This document shows, piece after piece, positions 25,101-39,000 of a stretch of 64,000 bases of DNA. Made by a program: the position numbers and the translations under genes. The stretch comes from Ptiloglossa arizonensis (lineage: Eukaryota > Arthropoda > Insecta > Hymenoptera > Colletidae): assembly GCF_051014685.1 (NCBI RefSeq), contig NW_027478486.1, forward strand, positions 992,001 through 1,056,000, written 5' to 3'. Each line of letters starts with the position of its first letter. Positions within the stretch are counted from its first letter, which is position 1. The notes under the pieces are model-generated. The model was given only the letters and a program-made list of their open reading frames with translations. It did not search any database and was not told where the DNA came from.

Positions 25101-27834
25101 GTTTCTCAACCATTCCTTAACTTCAAACTCCCATACTTCGCGAACGGATTGACGAACTCGAGAAATTGCTGTTCCATCTGAAAGTAGAAACTCGCCCGAT
25201 TACAACGGTCTGTCTATTTTTCCCCTAGGCCTTTGTAGTTATTGGCTTCGGGAATCAGACTTGCGAAAATTTTGATGGTTGCTCAACCATTCCTTAACTT
25301 CAAACTCCCATATCTCGCGAACGGACTGACGAACTCGAGAAATTCCTGTTGCATCTGAAAGTAGAAACTCTCCCGATTACAATGGTGTTTGTACTTTTCC
25401 CCTAGGCCATAGTAGTTATTGGTTTCGAGTATCAGACTTGCGAAAATTTTGATGGTCTCTAAACCATTCCTTAACTTCGAACTCCCATATCTCCCGAACG
25501 GATTGACGAACTCGAGAAATTCCTGTTGCATCTGACAGTAGAAACTCGCCCGATTACAATGGTGTGTGTACTGTTCACCTAGGCCTTTGTAGTTATTGGT
25601 TTCGTGTACCAGACTTGGAAAATTTTTATGGTTTCTCAACCATTCCTTAACTTCGAACTCCCATATCTCGCGAACAGATTGACGAACTCGAGAAATTCCT
25701 GTCGCATCTGAAAGTAGAAACTCGCCCGATTACAACGGTATGTGTATTTTTCCCCTAGGCCTTTGTAGATATTGGTTTCGGGAATCAGACTTGCGAAAAT
25801 TTTGATGGTTTCTCAACCATTCCTTAACATCGAACTCCCATGTCTCGCGAACGGATTGACGAACTCGAGAAATTCCTGTTGCAACTGAAAGTAGAAGCTC
25901 GCCCGATTACAATGGTGTGTGTACTTTTCCCCTAGGCCATAGTAGTTATTGGTTTCGAGTATCAGACATGCGAAAATTTTTATGGTTTCTCAACCATTCC
26001 TTAACTTCGAACTCCCATATCTCGCGAACAGATTGACGAACTCGAGAAATTCCTGTCGCATCTGAAAGTAGAAACTCGCCCGATTACAACGGTATGTGTA
26101 TTTTTCCCCTAGGCCTTTGTAGTTATTGGCTTCGGGAATCAGACTTGCGAAAATTTTGATGGTTGCTCAACCATTCCTTAACTTCAAACTCCCATATCTC
26201 GCGAACGGATTGACGAACTCGAGAAATTCCTGTGGCATCTGAAAGTAGAAACTCGCCCGATTACAATGGTGTGTGTACTTTTCCCCCAGGCCTTTGTAGT
26301 TATTGACTTCGGGAATCAGACCAGAGAAAATTTTGATGGTTTCTCAACCATTCCTTAACTTCAAACTCCCATACTTCGCGAACGGATTGTCGAACTCGAG
26401 AAATTGCTGTTCCATCTGAAAGTAGAAACTCGCCCGACTACAACGGTTTGTCTATTTTTCCCCTAGGCCATTGTAGTTATAGGTTTCGAGTATCAGACAT
26501 GCGAAAATTTTGATGGTTTCTCAACCATTCCTTAACTTCAAACTCCCATATCACGCGAACGGATTGACGAACTCGAGAAGTTCCTGTTGCATCTGAAAGT
26601 AGAAACTCGCCCCATTACAATGGTGTGTGTACTTTTCCCTTAGGCCATTCCAGTTATTGGTTTCGAGTATCAGACGAGAGAAAATTTTGATGGTTTCTCA
26701 ACCATTCCTTAACTTCAAACTCCCATATCTCGCGAACGGATTGACGAACTCGAGAAATTGCTGTTCCATCTGAAAGTAGAAACTCGCCCGATTACAGCGG
26801 TATGTAAATTTTTGCCCTAGGCCATAGTAGTTATTGTTTTCGAGTATCAGACTTGCGAAAATTTTAATGGTTTCTCAACCATTCCTTAACTTCGAACTCC
26901 CATATCTCGCGAACGGATTGACGAACTCGAGAAATTCCTGTTGCATCTGACAGTAGAAACTCGCCCGATTACAATGGTGTTTGTACTTTTCCCCTAGGCC
27001 ATAGTAGTTATTGGTTTCGAGTATCAGACATGCGAAAATTTTGATGGTTTCTCAACCATTCCTTAACATCGAACTCCCATGTCTCGCGAACGGATTGACG
27101 AACTCGAGAAACTCCTGTTGCATCTGAAACTAGAAACTCGCACGATTACAACGGTATATGTATTTTTCCCCTAGGCCTTTGTAGTTATTGGCTTCGGGAA
27201 TCAGACTTGCGAAAATTTTGATGGTTGCTCAACCATTCCTTAACTTCAAACTCCCATATCTCGCGAACGGATTGACGAACTCGAGAAATTCCTGTTGCAT
27301 CTGAAAGTAGAAACTCGCCCGATTACAATGGTGTGTGTACTTTTCCCCTAGGCCTTTGTAGTTATTGGCTTCGGAAAACAGACTTGCGAAAATTTTGATT
27401 GTTGCTCAACCATTCCTTAACTTCAAACTCCCATATCTCGCGAACGGACTGACGAACTCGAGAAATTCCTGTTGCATCTGAAAGTAGAAACTCTCCCGAT
27501 TACAATGGTGTTTGTACTTTTCCCCTAGGCCATAGTAGTTATTGGTTTCGAGTATCAGACTTGCGAAAATTTTGATGGTTTCTCAACCATTGCTTAACTT
27601 CGAACTCCCATATCTCGCGAACGGATTGACGAACTCGAGAAATTCCTGTTGCATCTGACAGTAGAAACTCGCCCGATTACAATGGTGTGTGTATTTTTCC
27701 CCTAGGCCTTTGTAGTTATTGGCTTCGGGAATCAGATTTGCGAAAATTTTGATGGTTACTCAACCATTCCTTAACTTCAAACTCCCATATCTCGCGAACG
27801 GATTGACGAACTCGAGAAGTTCCTGTTGCACCTG
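22160..27834 (-). repeat. Mixed satellite with dispersed duplicate segments
   Basis: About 32 monomers without one dominant period. A two-unit segment at about 22,202-22,700 is nearly repeated 3,007 bp away at about 25,209-25,705, including GGTCTCTAAACC, CTCCCGAACGG and CTGTTCACCTAGG. A segment at 24,055-24,365 recurs 708 bp later (TTCCAGATATTGG at 24,171 and 24,879). AGAAACTCCTG plus ACTAGAAACTCGC at 22,861 recurs at 27,107. Units with CTGTTCCATCTG and GGTCTGTCTATTTTTCC are frequent here. Confidence 0.8.
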
Positions 27835-29965
27835 AAAGTAGAAACTCGCCCGATTACAATGGTGTGTGTACTTTTCCCCTAGGCCATCGTGGTTATTGGT
27901 TCCGAGTATCAGTTTTGCGAAAATTTTGATTGTTGCTCAAGCGTTCCTTAACTTCAAACTCCCATATCACGCGAACGGATTGACGAACTCGAGAAATTCC
28001 GGTTGCATCTGAAAGTAGAAACTCGCCCGATTACAACGGTGTGTGTACTTTTCCCCTAGGCCATAGTAGTTATTGGTTTCGAGTATCAGACTTGCGAAAA
28101 TTTTGATGGTTTCTCAACCATTCCTTAACTTCTAACTCCCATATCTCGCGAACGGATTGACGAACTGGAGAAATTCCTGTTGCATCTGAAAGTAGAAACT
28201 CGCCCCATTACAATGGTGTGTGTACTTTTCCTCTAGGCCATTCCAGTTATTGGTTTCGAGTATCAGACATGCGAAAATTTTGATGGTTTCTCAACCATTC
28301 CTTAACTTCAAACTCCCATATCACGCGAACGGATTGACGAACTCGAGAAATTCCTATTGCATCTGAAAGCAGAAACTCGCCCGATTACAACGGTATGTGT
28401 ATTTTTGCCCTAGGCCATAGTAGTTATTGTTTTCGAGTATCAGACTTGCGAAAATTTTGATGGTTTCTCAACCATTCCTTAATTTCAAACTCCCACATCT
28501 CGCGAACGGATGGACGAACTCGAGAAATTCCTGTTGCATCTGAAAGTAGAAACTCGCCCGATTACAAAGCTATGTGTATTTTTCCCCTAGGCCATTGTAG
28601 TTATTGGTTTCGAGTATCAGACATGCGAAAATTTTTATGGTTTCTCAACCATTCCTTAACTTCAAACTCCCATATCACGCGAACGGATTGACGAACTCGA
28701 GAAATTCCTGATGCATCTGAAAGTAGAAAGTCGCCCAATTACAATGGTGTGTGTACTTTTCCGCTACGCCATTCCAGTTATTGGTTTCGAGTATCAGACT
28801 TGCGAAAATTTTGATGGTTTCTCAACCATTCCTTAACTTCTAACTCCCATATCTTGCGAACGGATTGACGAACTGGAGAAATTCCTGTTGCATCTGAAAG
28901 TAGAAACTCGCCCGATTACAATGGTGTGTGTACTTTTCCCCTAGGCCATAGTGGTTATTGGTTCCGAGTATCAGTTTTGCGAAAATTTTGATTGTTGCTC
29001 AAGCGTTCCTTAACTTCAAACTCCCATATCACGCGAACGGATTGACGAACTCGAGAAATTCCGGTTGCATCTGAAAGTAGAAACTCGCCCGATTACAACG
29101 GTGTGTGTACTTTTCCCCTAGGCCATAGTAGTTATTGGTTTCGAGTATCAGACTTGCGAAAATTTTGATGGTTTCTCAACCATTCCTTAACTTCTAACTC
29201 CCATATCTCGCGAACGGATTGACGAACTGGAGAAATTCCTGTTGCATCTGAAAGTAGAAACTCGCCCCATTACAATGGTGTGTGTACTTTTCCTCTAGGC
29301 CATTCCAGTTATTGGTTTCGAGTATCAGACATGCGAAAATTTTGATGGTTTCTCAACCATTCCTTAACTTCAAACTCCCATATCACGCGAACGGATTGAC
29401 GAACTCGAGAAATTCCTATTGCATCTGAAAGCAGAAACTCGCCCGATTACAACGGTATGTGTATTTTTGCCCTAGGCCATAGTAGTTATTGTTTTCGAGT
29501 ATCAGACTTGCGAAAATTTTGATGGTTTCTCAACCATTCCTTAATTTCAAACTCCCACATCTCGCGAACGGATGGACGAACTCGAGAAATTCCTGTTGCA
29601 TCTGAAAGTAGAAACTCGCCCGATTACAAAGCTATGTGTATTTTTCCCCTAGGCCATTGTAGTTATTGGTTTCGAGTATCAGACATGCGAAAATTTTTAT
29701 GGTTTCTCAACCATTCCTTAACTTCAAACTCCCATATCACGCGAACGGATTGACGAACTCGAGAAATTCCTGATGCATCTGAAAGTAGAAAGTCGCCCAA
29801 TTACAATGGTGTGTGTACTTTTCCGCTACGCCATTCCAGTTATTGGTTTCGAGTATCAGACTTGCGAAAATTTTGATGGTTTCTCAACCATTCCTTAACT
29901 TCTAACTCCCATATCTCGCGAACGGATTGACGAACTGGAGAAATTCCTGTTGCATCTGAAAGTAG
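27835..29965 (-). repeat. 1,062-bp (6-monomer) HOR, two copies
   Basis: The ordered cassette GGTTCCGAGTATCAG, AATTCCGGTTGC, TTCCTCTAGGCC, TCCTATTGC with AAAGCAG, CCCACATCTCGCGAACGGATGG, AAAGCTATG, CCTGATGC with AAAGTCGCCC and TTCCGCTACGCC repeats at 1,062 bp (GGTTGC at 28,001 and 29,063). The same cassette is reused in the two blocks to the right (30,832, 32,955 and 34,725), making it the core module of the 27.8-36.0 kb region. Confidence 0.9.
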
Positions 29966-32900
29966 AAACTCGCCCCATTACAATGGTGTGTGTACTTTTC
30001 CCTAGGCCATTCCAGTTATTGGTTTCGAGTATCAGACCAGCGAAAATTTTGATGGTTTCTCAACCATTCCTTAACTTCTAACTCCCATATCTCGCGAACG
30101 GATTGACGAACTGGAGAAATTCCTGTTCCATCTGAAAGTAGAAACTCGCCCGATTACAACGGTCTGTCTATTTTTCCCCTAGGCCATTGTAGTTATAGGT
30201 TTCGAGTATCAGACGTGCGAAAATTTTGATGGTTTCTCAACCATTCCTTAACTTCAAACTCCCATATCTCGCGAACGGATTGACGAACTCGAGAAATTCG
30301 TGTTGCACCTGAAAGTAGAAACTCGCCCGATTACAAAGCTATGTGTATTTTTCCCCTAGGCCATTGTAGTTATTGGTTTCGAGTATCAGACATGCGAAAA
30401 TTTTTATGGTTTCTCAACCATTCCTTAACTTCAAACTCCCATATCACGCGAACGGATTGACGAACTCGAGAAATTCCTGATGCATCTGAAAGTAGAAAGT
30501 CGCCCAATTACAATGGTGTGTGTACTTTTCCGCTACGCCATTCCAGTTATTGGTTTCGAGTATCAGACTTGCGAAAATTTTTATGGTTTCTCAACCATTC
30601 CTTAACTTCTAACTCCCATATCTCGCGAACGGATTGACGAACTGGAGAAATTCCTGTTGCATCTGAAAGTAGAAACTCGCCCGATTACAATGGTGTGTGA
30701 ACTTTTCCCCTAGGCCATAGTGGTTATTGGTTCCGAGTATCAGTTTTGCGAAAATTTTGATTGTTGCTCAAGCGTTCCATAACTTCAAACTCCCATATCA
30801 CGCGAACGGATTGACGAACTCGAGAAATTCCGGTTGCATCTGAAAGTAGAAACTCGCCCGATTACAACGGTGTGTGTACTTTTCCCCTAGGCCATAGTAG
30901 TTATTGGTTTCGAGTATCAGACTTGCGAAAATTTTGATGGTTTCTCAACCATTCCTTAACTTCTAACTCCCATATCTCGCGAACGGATTGACGAACTGGA
31001 GAAATTCCTGTTGCATCTGAAAGTAGAAACTCGCCCCATTACAATGGTTTGTGTACTTTTCCTCTAGGCCATTCCAGTTATTGGTTTCGAGTATCAGACA
31101 TGCGAAAATTTTGATGGTTTCTCAACCATTCCTTAACTTCAAACTCCCATATCACGCGAACGGATTGACGAACTCGAGAAATTCCTATTGCATCTGAAAG
31201 CAGAAACTCGCCCGATTACAACGGTATGTGTATTTTTGCCCTAGGCCATAGTAGTTATTGTTTTCGAGTATCAGACTTGCGAAAATTTTGATGGTTTCTC
31301 AACCATTCCTTAATTTCAAACTCCCACATCTCGCGAACGGATGGACGAACTCGAGAAATTCCTGTTGCATCTGAAAGTAGAAACTCGCCCGATTACAAAG
31401 CTATGTGTATTTTTCCCCTAGGCCATTGTAGTTATTGGTTTCGAGTATCAGACATGCGAAAATTTTTATGGTTTCTCAACCATTCCTTAACTTCAAACTC
31501 CCATATCACGCGAACGGATTGACGAACTCGAGAAATTCCTGATGCATCTGAAAGTAGAAAGTCGCCCAATTACAATGGTGTGTGTACTTTTCCGCTACGC
31601 CATTCCAGTTATTGGTTTCGAGTATCAGACTTGCGAAAATTTTGATGGTTTCTCAACCATTCCTTAACTTCTAACTCCCATATCTCGCGAACGGATTGAC
31701 GAACTGGAGAAATTCCTGTTGCATCTGAAAGTAGAAACTCGCCCGATTACAATGGTGTGTGTACTTTTCCCCTAGGCCATAGTGGTTATTGGTTCCGAGT
31801 ATCAGTTTTGCGAAAATTTTGATTGTTGCTCAAGCGTTCCTTAACTTCAAACTTCCATATCACGCGAACGGATTGACGAACTCGAGAAATTCCTGATGCA
31901 TCTGAAAGTAGAAAGTCGCCCAATTACAATGGTGTGTGTACTTTTCCGCTACGCCATTCCAGTTATTGGTTTCGAGTATCAGACTTGCGAAAATTTTGAT
32001 GGTTTCTCAACCATTCCTTAACTTCTAACTCCCATATCTCGCGAACGGATTGACGAACTGGAGAAATTCCTGTTGCATCTGAAAGTAGAAACTCGCCCCA
32101 TTACAATGGTGTGTGTACTTTTCCCTAGGCCATTCCAGTTATTGGTTTCGAGTATCAGACCAGCGAAAATTTTGATGGTTTCTCAACCATTCCTTAACTT
32201 CTAACTCCCATATCTCGCGAACGGATTGACGAACTGGAGAAATTCCTGTTCCATCTGAAAGTAGAAACTCGCCCGATTACAACGGTCTGTCTATTTTTCC
32301 CCTAGGCCATTGTAGTTATAGGTTTCGAGTATCAGACGTGCGAAAATTTTGATGGTTTCTCAACCATTCCTTAACTTCAAACTCCCATATCTCGCGAACG
32401 GATTGACGAACTCGAGAAATTCCTGTTGCACCTGAAAGTAGAAACTCGCCCGATTACAAAGCTATGTGTATTTTTCCCCTAGGCCATTGTAGTTATTGGT
32501 TTCGAGTATCAGACATGCGAAAATTTTTATGGTTTCTCAACCATTCCTTAACTTCAAACTCCCATATCACGCGAACGGATTGACGAACTCGAGAAATTCC
32601 TGATGCATCTGAAAGTAGAAAGTCGCCCAATTACAATGGTGTGTGTACTTTTCCGCTACGCCATTCCAGTTATTGGTTTCGAGTATCAGACTTGCGAAAA
32701 TTTTGATGGTTTCTCAACCATTCCTTAACTTCTAACTCCCATATCTCGCGAACGGATTGACGAACTGGAGAAATTCCTGTTGCATCTGAAAGTAGAAACT
32801 CGCCCGATTACAATGGTGTGTGTACTTTTCCCCTAGGCCATAGTGGTTATTGGTTCCGAGTATCAGTTTTGCGAAAATTTTGATTGTTGCTCAAGCGTTC

Positions 32901-33628
32901 CTTAACTTCAAACTCCCATATCACGCGAACGGATTGACGAACTCGAGAAATTCCGGTTGCATCTGAAAGTAGAAACTCGCCCGATTACAACGGTGTGTGT
33001 ACTTTTCCCCTAGGCCATAGTAGTTATTGGTTTCGAGTATCAGACTTGCGAAAATTTTGATGGTTTCTCAACCATTCCTTAACTTCTAACTCCCATATCT
33101 CGCGAACGGATTGACGAACTGGAGAAATTCCTGTTGCATCTGAAAGTAGAAACTCGCCCCATTACAATGGTGTGTGTACTTTTCCTCTAGGCCATTCCAG
33201 TTATTGGTTTCGAGTATCAGACATGCGAAAATTTTGATGGTTTCTCAACCATTCCTTAACTTCAAACTCCCATATCACGCGAACGGATTGACGAACTCGA
33301 GAAATTCCTATTGCATCTGAAAGCAGAAACTCGCCCGATTACAACGGTATGTGTATTTTTGCCCTAGGCCATAGTAGTTATTGTTTTCGAGTATCAGACT
33401 TGCGAAAATTTTGATGGTTTCTCAACCATTCCTTAATTTCAAACTCCCACATCTCGCGAACGGATGGACGAACTCGAGAAATTCCTGTTGCATCTGAAAG
33501 TAGAAACTCGCCCGATTACAAAGCTATGTGTATTTTTCCCCTAGGCCATTGTTGTTATTGGTTTCGAGTATCAGACATGCGAAAATTTTTATGGTTTCTC
33601 AACCATTCCTTAACTTCAAACTCCCATA
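29722..33628 (-). repeat. 2,123-bp (12-monomer) HOR, about 1.8 copies
   Basis: CACGCGAACGG followed by CCTGATGC at 29,738 and 31,861, CCTAGGCC (shortened TTTTCCCTAGG) at 30,001 and 32,124, and CCGGTTGC at 30,832 and 32,955 are all 2,123 bp apart. Copy one spans about 29,722-31,844; copy two is cut near 33,628, where GCGAACGCATTGACG appears. The unit contains the 6-monomer cassette plus extra units. Confidence 0.9.
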
Positions 33629-36035
33629 TCTCGCGAACGCATTGACGAACTCGAGAAATTGCTGTTCCATCTGAAAGTAGAAACTCGCCCGATTACAACG
33701 GTGTGTGTATTTTTCCCCTAGGCCTTTGTAGTTATTGGTTTCGGGAATCAGACTTGCGAAAATTTTGATGGTTTCTCAACCATTCCTTAACTTCCAACTC
33801 CCATATCTCGCGAACGGATTGACGAACTCGAGAAATTGCTGTTCCATCTGAAAGTAGAAACTCGCCCGATTACAACGGTGTATGTATTTTTCCCCTAGGC
33901 CTTTGTAGTTATTGGTTTCGGGAATCAGACTTGCGAAAATTTTGATGTTTTCTCAACCATTCCTTAATTTCCAACTCCCATATCTCGCGAACGGATTGAC
34001 GAACTCGAGAACTTCCTGTTGCATCTGAAAGTAGAAACTCGCCCTATTACAATGGTGTGTGTACTTTTCCCCTAGGCCATTCCAGTTATTGGTTTCGAGT
34101 ATCAGACCAGCGAAAATTTTGATGGTTTATCAACCATTCCTTAATTTCAAACTCCCATATCTCGCTACCGGATTGACGAACTCGAGAAATTGCTGTTCCA
34201 TCTGAAAGTAGAAACTCGCCCGATTACAACGGTGTGTGTATTTTTCCCCTAGGCCTTTGTAGTTATTGGTTTCGGGAATTAGACTTTCGAAAATTTTGAT
34301 GGTTTCTCAACCATTCCTTAAGTTCCAACTCCCATATCTCGCGAACGGATTGACGAACTCGAGAAATTCCTGTTGCATCTGAAAGTAGAAACTCGCCCGA
34401 TTACAATGGTGTGTGTACTTTTCCCCTAGGCCATTCCAGTTATTGGTTTCGAGTATCAGACCCGAGAAAATTTTGATGGTTTCTCAACCATTCCTTAACT
34501 TCTAACTCCCATATCTCGCGAACGGATTGACGAACTGGAGAAATTCCTGTTGCATCTGAAAGTAGAAACTCGCCCGATTACAATGGTGTGTGTACTTTTC
34601 CCCTAGGCCATAGTGGTTATTGGTTCCGAGTATCAGTTTTGCGAAAATTTTGATTGTTGCTCAAGCGTTCCTTAACTTCAAACTCCCATATCACGCGAAC
34701 GGATTGACGAACTCGAGAAATTCCGGTTGCATCTGAAAGTAGAAACTCGCCCGATTACAACGGTGTGTGTACTTTTCCCCTAGGCCATAGTAGTTATTGG
34801 TTTCGAGTATCAGACTTGCGAAAATTTTGATGGTTTCTCAACCATTCCTTAACTTCTAACTCCCATATCTCGCGAACGGATTGACGAACTGGAGAAATTC
34901 CTGTTGCATCTGAAAGTAGAAACTCGCCCCATTACAATGGTGTGTGTACTTTTCCTCTAGGCCATTCCAGTTATTGGTTTCGAGTATCAGACATGCGAAA
35001 ATTTTGATGGTTTCTCAACCATTCCTTAACTTCAAACTCCCATATCACGCGAACGGATTGACGAACTCGAGAAATTCCTATTGCATCTAAAAGCAGAAAC
35101 TCGCCCGATTACAACGGTATGTGTATTTTTGCCCTAGGCCATAGTAGTTATTGTTTTCGAGTATCAGACTTGCGAAAATTTTGATGGTTTCTCAACCATT
35201 CCTTAATTTCAAACTCCCACATCTCGCGAACGGATGGACGAACTCGAGAAATTCCTGTTGCATCTGAAAGTAGAAACTCGCCCGATTACAAAGCTATGTG
35301 TATTTTTCCCCTAGGCCATTGTTGTTATTGGTTTCGAGTATCAGACATGCGAAAATTTTTATGGTTTCTCAACCATTCCTTAACTTCAAACTCCCATATC
35401 TCGCGAACGCATTGACGAACTCGAGAAATTGCTGTTCCATCTGAAAGTAGAAACTCGCCCGATTACAACGGTGTGTGTATTTTTCCCCTAGGCCTTTGTA
35501 GTTATTGGTTTCGGGAATCAGACTTGCGAAAGTTTTGATGGTTTCTCAACCATTCCTTAACTTCCAACTCCCATATCTCGCGAACGGATTGACGAACTCG
35601 AGAAATTGCTGTTCCATCTGAAAGTAGAAACTCGCCCGATTACAACGGTGTATGTATTTTTCCCCTAGGCCTTTGTAGTTATTGGTTTCGGGAATCAGAC
35701 TTGCGAAAATTTTGATGTTTTCTCAACCATTCCTTAATTTCCAACTCCCATATCTCGCGAACGGATTGACGAACTCGAGAACTTCCTGTTGCATCTGAAA
35801 GTAGAAACTCGCCCTATTACAATGGTGTGTGTACTTTTCCCCTAGGCCATTCCAGTTATTGGTTTCGAGTATCAGACCAGCGAAAATTTTGATGGTTTAT
35901 CAACCATTCCTTAATTTCAAACTCCCATATCTCGCTACCGGATTGACGAACTCGAGAAATTGCTGTTCCATCTGAAAGTAGAAACTCGCCCGATTACAAC
36001 GGTGTGTGTATTTTTCCCCTAGGCCTTTGTAGTTA
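32700..36035 (-). repeat. 1,770-bp (10-monomer) HOR, about 1.9 copies
   Basis: GGTTGC at 32,955 and 34,725 and GTTGTTATTGG at 33,551 and 35,321 are 1,770 bp apart, and the order of units between them is the same. Copy one covers about 32,700-34,469 and copy two about 34,470-36,035. The block overlaps the second 12-monomer copy, so a stretch of that unit was re-amplified with a different period. TCTCGCTACCGG and GATGTTTTCTCAACC mark its new units. Confidence 0.9.
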
Positions 36036-39000
36036 TTGGTTTCGTGAATCAGACCAGCGAAAATTTTGATGGTTTCTCAACGATTCCTTAACTTCGAACT
36101 CCCATATCTCGCGAACGGATTGACGAACTCGAGAAATTCCTGTTGCATCTGAAAGTAGAAACTCGCCCGATTACAATGGTGTGTGTACTTTTCCCCTAGG
36201 CCATTCCAGTTATTGGTTTCGAGTATCAGACCAGAGAAAATTTTGATGGTTTCTCGACCATTCCTTAACTTCAAACTCCCATATCTCGCGAACGGATTGT
36301 CGAGTCGAGAAATTGCTGTTCCATCTGAAAGTAGAAACTAGCCCGATTACAACGGTATGTCTATTTTTCCCCTATGCCGTTGTAGTTAATGTTCTCGAGT
36401 ATCAGACTTGCGAAAATTTTGATGGTTTCTCAAGCATTCCTTAATTTCAAACTCCCATATCTCGCGAACGGATTGACGAACTCGAGAAATTGCTGTTCCA
36501 TCTGAAAGTAGAAAGTCGCCCGATTACAATGGTGTATGTACTTTTCCCCTAGGCCATAGTAGTTATTGGTTTCGAGTATCAGACTTGCAAAAATTTTGAT
36601 GGCTGCTCAACCATTCCTTAACTTCAAACTCTCATATCTCACAAATGAATTGACGAACTCGAGAAAATCCTCTTGCATCTGAAACAGAAACTCGCCCGAT
36701 TACAACGCTATGTGTACTTTTCCCCTAGGCCATAGTAGTTATTGGTTTCGAGTATCAGACTTGCGAAAATTTTGATGGTTTCTCAAGCATTCCTTAACTT
36801 TGCTCTCCCATATCTCGCGAACGGATTGGCGAACTCGAGAAATTCCTGTTGCATCTGAAAGTAGAAACTCGCCCGATTACAATGGTGTTTGTCCTTTTCC
36901 CCTAGGCCATAGTAGTTATGGGTTTCCAGTATCAGATTTGCGAAAATTTTGATGGTTTCTCAACCACGCCTTAAATTCGAACTCCCGTATCTCGCGAACG
37001 GATTAACGAACTCGAGAAATTGCTGTTCCATCTGAAAGTAGAAACTCGCCCGATTACAACGGTGTGTGTATTTTTCCCCTAGGCCTTTGTAGTTATTTAT
37101 TTCGGGATTCAGACTTGCGAAAATTTTGACGGTTTCTCAACCATTTCTTAATTTCCAAATCCCATATCTCGCGAACGGATTGACGAACTCGAGAAATTGC
37201 TGTTCCATCTGAAAGTAGAAACTCGCCAGATTACAACGGTGTGAGTAGTTCTCCCCTAGGCCTTTGTAGTTATTGGTTTCGGGAATCAGAATTGCGAAAA
37301 TTTTGATGGTTGCTCAATCCTTCCTTAACTTCAAACTCCCATATCTCGCGAACGGATTGACGAACTCGAGAAATTCCTGTTGCATCTGAAAGTAGAAACT
37401 CGCCCGATTACAATGGTGTGTGTACTTTTCCCCTAGGCTATTCCAGTTATTGGTTTCGAGTATCAGACCAGAGAAAATTTTGATGGTTTCTCGACCATTC
37501 CTTAACTTCAAACTCCCATATCTCGCGAACGGATTGTCGAGTCGAGAAATTGCTGTTCCATCTGAAAGTAGAAACTCGCCCGATTACAACGGTATGTCTA
37601 TTTTTCCCCTAGGCCATTGTAGTTATTGTTTTCGAGTATCAGACTTGCGAAAATTTTGATGGTTTCTCAAGCATTCCTCAATTTCAAACTCCCATATCTC
37701 GCGAACGGATTGACGAACTCGAGAAATTGCTGTTCCATCTGAAAGTAGAAAGTCGCCCGATTACAATGGTGTGTGTACTTTTCCGCTAGGCCATTCCAGT
37801 TATTGGTTTCGAGTATCAGACCAGAGAAAATTTTGATGGTTTCCCAACCATTCCTTAATTTCAATCTCCAATATCTCGCGACCGGATTGACGAAGTCGAG
37901 AAATTGCTGTTCCATCTGAAAGTAGAAACTCGCCCGATTACAACGGTGTGTGTATTTTTCCCCTAGGCCTTTGTAGATATTGGTTTCGGGAATCAGACTT
38001 GCGAAAATTTTGATGGTTTCTCAAGCATTCCTTAATTTCAAACTCCCATATCTCGCGAACGGATTGACGAACTCGAGAAATTGCTGTTCCATCTGAAAGT
38101 AGAAAGTCGCCCGATTACAATGGTGTATGTACTTTTCCCCTAGGCCATAGTAGTTATTGGTTTCGAGTATCAGACCAGAGAAAATTTTGATGGTTTCTCG
38201 ACCATTCCTTAACTTCAAACTCCCATATCTCGCGAACGGATTGTCGAGTCGAGAAATTGCTGTTCCATCTGAAAGTAGAAACTAGCCCGATTACAACGGT
38301 ATGTCTATTTTTCCCCTATGCCATTGTAGTTATTGTTTTCGAGTATCAGACTTGCGAAAATTTTGATGGTTTCTCAAGCATTCCTTAATTTCAAACTCCC
38401 ATATCTCGCGAACGGATTGACGAACTCGAGAAATTGCTGTTCCATCTGAAAGTAGAAAGTCGCCCGATTACAATGGTGTATGTACTTTTCCCCTAGGCCA
38501 TAGTAGTTATTGGTTTCGAGTATCAGACTTGCAAAAATTTTGATGGCTGCTCAACCATTCCTTAACTTCAAACTCTCATATCTCACAAACGAATTGACGA
38601 ACTCGAGAAATTCCTCTTGCATCTGAAACAGAAACTCGCCCGATTACAACGCTATGTGTACTTTTCCCCTAGGCCATAGTAGTTATTGGTTTCGAGTATC
38701 AGACTTGCGAAAATTTTGATGGTTTCTCAAGCATTCCTTAACTTTGCTCTCCCATATCTCGCGAACGGATTGACGAACTCGAGAAATTCCTATTGCATCT
38801 GAAAGTAGAAACTCGCCCCATTACAATGGTGTGTGTACTTTTCCCCTAGGCCATAGTAGTTATTGATTTCGAGTATCAGACTTGCGAAAATTTTGATGGT
38901 TGCTCAAGCGTTCCTTAACTTCAAACACCCATATCTCGCGAACGGATTGGCGAACTCGAGAAATTCCTGTTGCATCTGAAAGTAGAAACTCGCCCGATTA

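Noticed and set aside
22276..25639. Two near-identical 118-residue open reading frames (22,276-22,632 and 25,283-25,639, minus strand) that could suggest a duplicated gene
   Set aside because: They are exactly two satellite units read in the phase-preserving frame, opened by loss of the recurrent TGA. Composition and flanks are the same as in all other units, and the similarity comes from a 3,007-bp satellite duplication.
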